From JAAFIP01 sp043718065 (lineage in GTDB: Bacteria; Pseudomonadota; Gammaproteobacteria; Burkholderiales; Burkholderiaceae_C): a stretch of 10,542 nucleotides of DNA. The number at the start of each line of letters is the position of its first letter. Position 1 is the stretch's first letter. Location of the stretch: contig JAYSWJ010000139.1 in NCBI GenBank assembly GCA_043718065.1, positions 1 through 10,542 of the forward strand, given 5' to 3'. Below the pieces are notes generated by a model, which saw only the letters and a program-made list of their open reading frames with translations, was not told the DNA's origin and did no database searches. The translations under genes and the position numbers were made by a program. Below are positions 5,588-10,542 of this stretch, piece after piece.

Positions 5588-6802
5588 ATGGCAGGTTTTC
5601 GGTCGTTTTTAAACAGTGGGCACGCACCCACACTGGGCGCAGCGTTTTTCTATTTTGCATGTTCATGCTGTATTTGGGTAATGAACGGGGCCATGGCGCC
5701 CTTTATCTCAGAGGCCTACAGCCTCACACCTGCACAAAAAGGGGTCATGCTATCTATACCCATTTTTGCAGGTGCATTTATGCGCTTTCCGCTGGGGCTA
5801 CTGGCGCAGTACGTAGGCCGTAAAAACGCTACTTTGATCGAGATGGTGCTGATCATTGTGGCTTTATTGTTTGGCTACTTTTTTGTTAATTCTTACAACA
5901 GCTTGTTGGCCATGGGCGTGCTGCTGGGTGTAGCGGGTGCTAGCTTTGGCGTAGCGCTTAGCCTAGGATCGGGCTCGTTTCCAGCTAAGTACAAGGGTTT
6001 GGCCATGGGCTTGGTGGGGGCGGGTAATGTGGGTACTGCGGTGTCGGTTCTAGTAGCGCCTGCACTAGCGCAGGCCTACAGCTGGCAAGCGGTGTATGGC
6101 ATTGCAGCAGTGTTTATGCTGCTACCTTTGGCAGCGATGATCGTGTTTGCGCAAGAGCCGCAAGACGTTAATAAACATTCAACTTTCAAGGAGCATATTG
6201 CTTGTCTTTTTGAAAAAGATGGCTGGGCTTTCAGCATTATTTACGCCATAACGTTTGGCGGGTTTATTGGCTTGGCCACATTTTTACCTAGCTACTACTA
6301 CGACCAGTTTGGCGTAAGCAAAGTGCAGGCAGGGCAATTGTCAATGCTGGCAGCCTTTATGGGCGCAGCGGTACGCGTGTTTGGCGGCTGGATTTCAGAC
6401 CATTGGGGCGGTGTAAATACCTTGACTGCCGTTCTGGTGGTGGTGGCGATCACGTTGGTGCTGTGCGGTTTGGCCAGCGGCTCGTTAGTAGTCACCACAC
6501 TGCTATTTATGCTGTGCTTTGCAGCGCTGGGTGCCGGCAATGGCGCGTTATTTCAACTGGTGCCACTGCGCTGGCCGATGGCTACCGCAGTGGCAGGCAG
6601 CATGATTGGCGAAGTAGGTGCATTAGGCGGCGGTTTGATTCCTAACGCTATGGGCATGAGCAAGCAACACACTGGCACCTACCTTTGGGGTTTTGTCGGC
6701 TTTGCGGTATGCGCAGTGCTGGTACTGCTAATGCTGCGCAGCATGCAAATTCGCTGGACTCGTACTTGGGCCGAAAAAGGTGGACGGGCGCGCACTGCTT
6801 AG
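5588..6802 (+). CDS. narK: NarK/NasA-type nitrate/nitrite transporter (MFS)
   Basis: This inner-membrane major facilitator carries nitrate or nitrite. The 404-residue protein is highly hydrophobic with a 12-helix MFS pattern. Family signs are R66 in FMRFPLG and R263 in AVRVFGGWISD, at the positions of the two substrate-binding arginines of NarK. It also has the first nitrate signature region (GVAGASFGVALSLGSGSF, about 114-131, followed by AGNVG) and the second (ITFGGFIGLATFLPSYY, about 221-237). GAGNGALFQLVP occurs later. Its length and single-domain form suit the NasA/NarK1 type. An AAGG-containing sequence precedes the ATG. It is transcribed alone, probably from the sigma-54-like promoter at 5539-5554. 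Assimilatory nitrate uptake is an inference from the promoter and from the nearby phosphatase/kinase; no nitrate or nitrite reductase gene is in the window. Confidence 0.9.
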   Translation: MAGFRSFLNSGHAPTLGAAFFYFACSCCIWVMNGAMAPFISEAYSLTPAQKGVMLSIPIFAGAFMRFPLGLLAQYVGRKNATLIEMVLIIVALLFGYFFVNSYNSLLAMGVLLGVAGASFGVALSLGSGSFPAKYKGLAMGLVGAGNVGTAVSVLVAPALAQAYSWQAVYGIAAVFMLLPLAAMIVFAQEPQDVNKHSTFKEHIACLFEKDGWAFSIIYAITFGGFIGLATFLPSYYYDQFGVSKVQAGQLSMLAAFMGAAVRVFGGWISDHWGGVNTLTAVLVVVAITLVLCGLASGSLVVTTLLFMLCFAALGAGNGALFQLVPLRWPMATAVAGSMIGEVGALGGGLIPNAMGMSKQHTGTYLWGFVGFAVCAVLVLLMLRSMQIRWTRTWAEKGGRARTA

Positions 6803-6923
6803 CGTTTTATGCATATGTGAAGATTAATATTTTTACACCGTGAAATGCGGCGATTGCGAAAAGTGTGGTTTCTTTAAGCTGCAGCAACGCAAAAACACCT
6901 GAAATCACGCGGGTTTTCATAGT

Positions 6924-6976
6924 CTTTTAGCCGTTCTAGGCCGCAGATCCTGCTCAAGCAGCTATGCAATTGATAG
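6924..6976 (-). repeat. Palindromic intergenic repeat, copy A
   Basis: This 53-bp copy is identical to 7301-7353 at 42 positions. The longest identical block is CTGCTCAAGCAGCTAT (6950-6965). The core forms either CTGC-TCAA-GCAG or GCAG-ATC-CTGC, two mutually exclusive hairpins. The strand given is the sense that reads ATAGCTGCTTGAGCAG. The type resembles, from memory, a repeat common between genes in Comamonadaceae. Confidence 0.8.
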
Positions 6977-6993
6977 TATCTTCACAATCCGCA

Positions 6994-7017
6994 AACAGCT
7001 CCGGCGAGCGGGCTGTT
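6994..7017. other. Stable hairpin in the gene-free stretch
   Basis: AACAGC (6994-6999) pairs with GCTGTT (7012-7017). Inside it, after one bulged T, CCG pairs with CGG around the loop GCGAG. That makes nine base pairs. No T-run follows on either strand, so it is not an obvious terminator. It could be part of a structured RNA. Confidence 0.45.
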
Positions 7018-7282
7018 CAAACCAAGCAAAGAACAATGTGACGAGTCGGGTTCGTCTCGATGAAAAATACTACGACAGGCGCGCGTTGTTCAAGCTAGGC
7101 GAATAAACACCTCAGTCCGCGCGTGTTTTCGGAGTATTTTTGCAGCGAGATGCCCGGCTCGAGTCCAGCTCAGTCGGAGATACCGCTAGCCAAGAGGCCA
7201 ACCAAGCAACCAACAGCCATCTTTAAGCAAACAAGAGATATACCATCCCCTCATCATATTTAGTGCGGTGCATTCAATCTCC

Positions 7283-7358
7283 AAACGCTATTTTCTAGAT
7301 CTTTTAGACCACCTAGGCCGTAGTTACTGCTCAAGCAGCTATTTAATGTATAGCGTTT
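7283..7358 (-). repeat. Palindromic intergenic repeat, copy B, with 9-bp terminal inverted repeats
   Basis: The 53-bp core (7301-7353) matches copy A. This copy is bounded by perfect 9-bp inverted repeats, AAACGCTAT (7283-7291) and ATAGCGTTT (7350-7358). The right arm overlaps the stop codon of the PLP enzyme gene (7357-7359), so the whole element would be transcribed at the 3' end of that mRNA. It could there act as a terminator-like or stabilising structure. Confidence 0.8.
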
Positions 7359-8478
7359 AGTGTCTCAGCGCTATGTCCCCAGGCATCACCCCAGAGGCCA
7401 TCCACTGGGCCACTGCATCGCGCTGACTATTGCAAGCCAAACCGCAATCAGCCAGCCAAGCATCGTTAAAGTAAGTATTGCTGTAGCGTGCGCCGCTGTC
7501 GCACAGTATGGTGACGATAGAGCCCATTTGGCCCTGCGCTTGCATTTGGTGCGCCACGCTCAGCGATGCAACCAAATTAGTGCCGCTAGAGCCGCCCACT
7601 GCGCGGCCCAGCACATGGCTTAGCGCGTGCATGGCAGCTAATGACCACACATCGGGCACCTTGACCATGGCGTCAATCGCATCAGGCATAAAGCTGGCTT
7701 CTACGCGGGGGCGGCCAATGCCTTCGATACGCGAACCTTGGGCAATGGTGAGTGACGTGTCGCGGCTATGGTAGTAGTCGTAGAACACGCTGCGCTCGGC
7801 GTCTACCCCGCACACTTGCGTGGTGCTGCGGGTGGGGTCGGCGTGGTAGCGCACATAGCGCCCCAGAGTGGCCAGCGTGCCGCCCGTGCCTGCACTGGCT
7901 ACCAGCCAAGCGGGTGTGGGGTAGCGCTCTAGCTTCATTTGCGTGAAGATGCTCTCGGCAATATTGTTGTTGGCCCGCCAGTCGGTTGCGCGTTCGGCAT
8001 AGGTAAACTGGTCCATATAGTGGCCACCCAGCTCTATAGCCAACCGCTCTGATTCGCTGTAAATCGTGGTGGGGTCAGCCACCAAATGGCAGCGGCCCCC
8101 ATAGAACTCGATAGCGGCAATCTTCTCGCTGCTAGTGGTCTTGGGCATGACGGCCACAAAAGGCAAGCCCAGTAAGCGCGCAAAGTACGCCTCTGAAATA
8201 GCGGTAGACCCGCTAGAGGCCTCTACCACAGTGCTACCTTGGTGCAGCCAGCCATTGCACAGCGCGTACAAAAACAAGCTGCGCGCCAAGCGGTGTTTTA
8301 AGCTGCCCGTGGGGTGGCTAGACTCGTCTTTAAAGTACAAATCAATACCGGGGTAGCCTGGTAGTGGCACAGGAATCAAGTGCGTATCAGACGATCTTTG
8401 ATAGTCGGCTTCAATACGGCGCACGGCGTGGGCGGCCCATGCGTGGGATGAACTAGAGGTAGTCGATGTAAGTTGCAT
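7357..8478 (-). CDS. PLP-dependent cysteine synthase/cysteine desulfhydrase-like enzyme
   Basis: This is a fold-type II PLP enzyme of the cysteine synthase superfamily, in the long subgroup that, as I recall, includes the mycobacterial L-cysteine desulfhydrase Cds1. The 373-residue product has HPTGSLKHRLARS with the PLP lysine K61 and the substrate loop EASSGSTA (86-93, where cysteine synthases have TSGNTG). The phosphate-binding loop GTGGT is at 197-201. QRSSDTHL, FKDES, HYMDQFTYAERATDWR, GSRIEGIGRPRVE and GGSSGTN are subgroup hallmarks. The C-terminus extends past the usual catalytic domain. The ATG at 8478 has no clear binding site. It follows the phosphatase/kinase gene by 46 bp on the same strand, and its stop codon overlaps repeat copy B. 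Whether it makes or breaks down cysteine cannot be told from sequence. Confidence 0.88.
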   Translation of the reverse strand: MQLTSTTSSSSHAWAAHAVRRIEADYQRSSDTHLIPVPLPGYPGIDLYFKDESSHPTGSLKHRLARSLFLYALCNGWLHQGSTVVEASSGSTAISEAYFARLLGLPFVAVMPKTTSSEKIAAIEFYGGRCHLVADPTTIYSESERLAIELGGHYMDQFTYAERATDWRANNNIAESIFTQMKLERYPTPAWLVASAGTGGTLATLGRYVRYHADPTRSTTQVCGVDAERSVFYDYYHSRDTSLTIAQGSRIEGIGRPRVEASFMPDAIDAMVKVPDVWSLAAMHALSHVLGRAVGGSSGTNLVASLSVAHQMQAQGQMGSIVTILCDSGARYSNTYFNDAWLADCGLACNSQRDAVAQWMASGVMPGDIALRH

Positions 8479-8496
8479 GCAGCAAATTATGGGGCT

Positions 8497-8523
8497 TGGC
8501 TGGCGTAGGCACTGCGCCAGCCA
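8497..8523 (-). terminator. Strong intercistronic hairpin between kinase and PLP enzyme genes
   Basis: TGGCTGGCG (8497-8505) and CGCCAGCCA (8515-8523) form a perfect 9-bp stem with a 9-nt loop, starting 1 nt after the phosphatase/kinase stop. No T-run follows in the direction of transcription, so full termination is unlikely. Partial termination, mRNA processing or 3'-end protection are possible. It occupies over half of the 46-bp spacer. Confidence 0.5.
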
Positions 8524-8524
8524 G

Positions 8525-10258
8525 CTAAGTAGGCAAAAATATTAGCCAATACACCAGCAACAAATTAAACAACACGCTTACAGCCAAAGCTACTTTCCAC
8601 AGCGCTGTAGGGTCACGCTGCAGCAGGGGCGTAGCTTGCAGGGCACCTAGCGGGCGCGATGCACCACGGTCTAGCGCCAGTAAAAATTCTTCTGCGGTTT
8701 CAAAACGCTGCTTATGGTCGCGCGCTATCGCTTTCAGCACGATATGGTCCAGCCAAATGGGCACCTCGGGATGGTTGCGGCTAGGCGGTACAGGGTCACG
8801 GAAGTAACGGCCTGTTTGGTAGGGCAAAACCTCACCGTAGGGCAGCTTGCCGGTTAGTAGCTGGTACAGCGTCACGCCCAGTGCGTACAAATCACTTTGC
8901 GCGTTGGCAGGTATTTCGTCAAACTCGCCGTGCACGCTGTAGCCAAACTGCTCGGGGTTGATATAGCTGGGCGTGCCTGCGTGCAACAGGCGGGTAGATT
9001 CAGGCTCGTTGCCGCTAAGGGCTACGCCCAAATCCAGCACACGCAGCACGCCGTCGGTACCTAAGTGCAAATTGGCTGGTTTGATGTCGCGGTGGATCAC
9101 CCCTTGCCGGTGCAAGCGGCCTAGCGCTTTAAGGGCGTGGCTGGCAGCGCTGGTGGCCTGCTGCACGCCAAGGTGGCCTTGACCCGACAATAGCTGCGCC
9201 AGCGTCTCACCACTGTGCCAGTCGTACAGCAAGTAGAAGCTACTGCCGGGGCCCGTGGGCGGCTGGTCGTGCAAATGCACCAAATGGTCGGCTGCGCGGC
9301 TGGTTTGCATGCGCTTAGCCAGCCACGCTTCGTGCGCCAGCATAGCGCGCTCTTGCGCATCATGCCGGCGTGCGGGGTGCAAGGCCTTCAGTGCGTACAG
9401 GTGCTGTGTGCTGGGGTCGCGCACTTGGTACAGCAAATTAATACCGCTGTCGGCCACGATGGCAGTCACTGTCATGCCATCAATAACATCACCTACTTTT
9501 AGTTTAGGTGGTATCGGCAACGCCAAGGCTTGGCGGTTTTCGTCATTCAGCGTGGCCTCTAGTACGCCCAGCACGCGCAGCACCATGGCACTGGCGTTGT
9601 CGTGGCTACCTAAATCCAATGCGGCTTGCACCAATTGGTCGCTCATGGCTTGGGCTGATGCCAGCTCGGCAAACACTTTCAGGCGTCTGTCGGGCACGGT
9701 GCCATGTACACCATCGGTTAATAAAATGAACACATCGCCTACCTGCAAATCGCCCTGCGAATAGTCCACCAGCAAGCGTTCGTCGGCACCTACTGAGCGC
9801 AGCAATTGGTGACGCATGTCGGGGTGGTCTACTACATGGTCGGTAGTAAGCAGCGTAGTGTGCCCATCGCGCAGCAGGTAGGCGCGCGTGTCGCCTACGT
9901 GGGCCAGTGTATAGCTTTGGCCACGCAAGACAATGGCTGTGAGCGTCGTGAGTCCATACTCTTTTTGACGCCGCCGGTTCACGCCTACCAGCCAGCTGTT
10001 GTGCGCGCTGAGAACACGGTCTATGGCGACTGTGGTGTCCCACGTAGCAGGGGTGTCAAAGTAGTCGCGTACCAAGCTCATCACGGTGGTTTGCGCAGCT
10101 TCTTTGCCTTGGCCACCGGCACTTACGCCGTCGGCTATGGCGCAAATAGCCCCAAAACTCTCGCGCCCTGCCTCGGGCAGCATGGCGGCGCAAAAGTCTT
10201 CGTTGACGTCTTTTTTGCCAGCGAGTGAGGTGTAGCCAATATCAAGTTCGAATGCCAT
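8525..10258 (-). CDS. Bifunctional PP2C-type phosphatase / Ser-Thr protein kinase, membrane anchored
   Basis: This is a fusion of two opposing signalling domains. Residues about 5-232 are a PP2C phosphatase with the metal-binding motifs NED (19-21), ADG (42-44), VGDTRAY (121-127), TDG (181-183) and SHDN (218-221). Residues about 257-530 are a Hanks-type kinase with Lys291 (YALKAL), HRDIKPAN (389-396), a DLG in place of DFG (409-411) and GTPSYINPE (428-436, NPE for APE). SDLYALG (455-461) follows. The glycine-rich loop is degenerate (VADSGINLLYQV, 268-279), so ATP binding may be unusual. A hydrophobic helix (about 553-574) ends the protein, placing both domains in the cytoplasm. From memory, such fusions lie next to nitrate assimilation genes in related genomes. 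It likely heads an operon with the PLP enzyme. No Shine-Dalgarno sequence is evident before the ATG. Confidence 0.92.
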   Translation of the reverse strand: MAFELDIGYTSLAGKKDVNEDFCAAMLPEAGRESFGAICAIADGVSAGGQGKEAAQTTVMSLVRDYFDTPATWDTTVAIDRVLSAHNSWLVGVNRRRQKEYGLTTLTAIVLRGQSYTLAHVGDTRAYLLRDGHTTLLTTDHVVDHPDMRHQLLRSVGADERLLVDYSQGDLQVGDVFILLTDGVHGTVPDRRLKVFAELASAQAMSDQLVQAALDLGSHDNASAMVLRVLGVLEATLNDENRQALALPIPPKLKVGDVIDGMTVTAIVADSGINLLYQVRDPSTQHLYALKALHPARRHDAQERAMLAHEAWLAKRMQTSRAADHLVHLHDQPPTGPGSSFYLLYDWHSGETLAQLLSGQGHLGVQQATSAASHALKALGRLHRQGVIHRDIKPANLHLGTDGVLRVLDLGVALSGNEPESTRLLHAGTPSYINPEQFGYSVHGEFDEIPANAQSDLYALGVTLYQLLTGKLPYGEVLPYQTGRYFRDPVPPSRNHPEVPIWLDHIVLKAIARDHKQRFETAEEFLLALDRGASRPLGALQATPLLQRDPTALWKVALAVSVLFNLLLVYWLIFLPT

Positions 10259-10269
10259 GCACCAGTTTA

Positions 10270-10285
10270 TGCAATTTGTGTGCCC
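10270..10285 (-). promoter_or_regulatory. Possible sigma-54 promoter of the phosphatase/kinase gene
   Basis: On the minus strand GGGCAC, five bases, then TTGCA fits TGGCAC-N5-TTGCA with one mismatch and correct GG and GC placement. The predicted start (near 10259) falls only 1 nt before the ATG, so the mRNA would be almost leaderless. That matches the absence of a binding site but also makes a chance match plausible. Confidence 0.35.
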
Positions 10286-10385
10286 AATGGTGGTGCTTAC
10301 TGTTTTGGTGCGTTTTATATGGGTTTCACGTGGTGGGGCCTGCTCTGTCCTGGCACCTCGCGGTCACACAGCACCGCACGGTATG

Positions 10386-10428
10386 CCTATGCCAAACGGA
10401 CCTGCGGCCCTTTATTGTTTGTCATAGG
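10386..10428. repeat. 12-bp imperfect inverted repeat upstream of the phosphatase/kinase gene
   Basis: CCTATGCCAAAC (10386-10397) and GTTTGTCATAGG (10417-10428) are complementary at 11 of 12 positions around a 19-nt spacer. The dyad is about 130 bp upstream of the ATG. It could be an RNA stem in a long leader or a binding site for a dimeric regulator. No T-run follows on either strand. Confidence 0.55.
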
Positions 10429-10542
10429 CACACCGAACGTTGCTGCGCTCCAATGGCGTGGTTGCCTGCGGAAGAATGGCGGCCAACCCAGCCTACTTTG
10501 ACCACTGTCGAGTGAAACCGTAGCCCACTACAAGCGTGCTGC

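Larger units (their letters stand above)
6803..7356. other. 554-bp stretch without a recognisable gene
   Basis: I see no frame with coding character on either strand. It holds copies of one palindromic repeat near each end (6924-6976 and 7283-7358, same orientation) and a stable hairpin at 6994-7017 (AACAGC/GCTGTT plus CCG/CGG). A lesser stem occurs at 7040-7055 (GACGA/TCGTC). The 3' side of narK shows no clear intrinsic terminator. The region between the repeats might encode a small RNA or be a decayed insertion. Confidence 0.6.
10259..10542. other. Upstream region of the phosphatase/kinase gene, non-coding
   Basis: I see no credible gene here; open frames have no coding character or recognisable motif. 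It contains the sigma-54-like boxes at 10270-10285, a 12-bp imperfect inverted repeat at 10386-10428, and a smaller dyad GGTTGCC/GGCCAACC at 10460-10488. A hairpin GCGGT/ACCGC is formed on the minus strand around 10361-10378. It is probably a regulatory region, possibly a long leader. Confidence 0.5.

Noticed and set aside
7040..7057. tRNA-like GGGTTCG sequence
   Set aside because: The T-arm stem does not pair, and no acceptor or anticodon arm can be built around it.
10347..10364. TGGCAC as a sigma-54 promoter on the plus strand
   Set aside because: The -12 position reads GGTCA without the invariant GC at the right spacing, and it points towards no visible gene.
10225..10515. Open 96-codon frame on the plus strand over the region upstream of the phosphatase/kinase gene
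   Set aside because: It is rich in Cys and Trp, overlaps the start of the real gene, and has no binding site or motif.

Overview
The window looks like a piece of a betaproteobacterial chromosome, most likely Burkholderiales close to Comamonadaceae. This rests on protein similarity recalled from memory (PyrD, ScoA/ScoB, the NarK-type transporter, the fused phosphatase/kinase) and on an intergenic repeat of the 'AATAGCTGCTTG...' kind that I associate with that family. No database search was run. Composition is moderate in GC. There are no rRNA, tRNA, CRISPR, IS transposase or phage genes. All nine genes look intact apart from the first, which is cut by the window edge.

Layout. (1) 2-1051, +: class 2 dihydroorotate dehydrogenase PyrD, missing only its first few residues. 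(2) 1069-1953, -: an unrecognised four-helix membrane protein with a long Pro/Ala-rich tail. (3) 2090-2728 and 2871-3578, both -: the two subunits of a 3-oxoacid CoA-transferase (scoA then scoB in transcription order), separated by two tandem near-identical palindromic elements. (4) 3727-4401, +: a PAP2-family membrane phosphatase, divergent from scoA. (5) 4412-4792, -, and 4907-5488, +: two proteins of the carboxymuconolactone decarboxylase/AhpD superfamily, transcribed divergently. One is PcaC-like; the other carries the Cys-x-x-Cys of the peroxidase-related group. (6) 5588-6802, +: a NarK/NasA-type nitrate/nitrite MFS transporter, preceded by a sigma-54-like promoter and an NtrC-like dyad. 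(7) 6803-7356: a 554-bp stretch without a recognisable gene, bordered by two copies of one palindromic repeat. (8) 7357-8478, -: a PLP-dependent cysteine synthase/desulfhydrase-like enzyme. (9) 8525-10258, -: a PP2C phosphatase fused to a Ser/Thr kinase domain with a C-terminal membrane anchor. Genes 8 and 9 lie 46 bp apart and are probably co-transcribed, with a stable hairpin between them. (10) 10259-10542: a non-coding region with a possible promoter and a long inverted repeat.

How they fit together. The window is mostly housekeeping and accessory metabolism, with one nitrogen-linked theme. The nitrate transporter and the phosphatase/kinase (a pair I recall being near each other in related genomes) both have sequences resembling sigma-54 promoters. 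The scoAB and pcaC-like genes could serve 3-oxoacid or beta-ketoadipate metabolism, but they do not form one operon.

The most unusual observation is that the palindromic repeat bordering the 554-bp gap also occurs inside pyrD (about 367-409). There it is read in frame and coincides with extra residues in the PyrD protein. This looks like a repeat element that entered a coding sequence and was tolerated.
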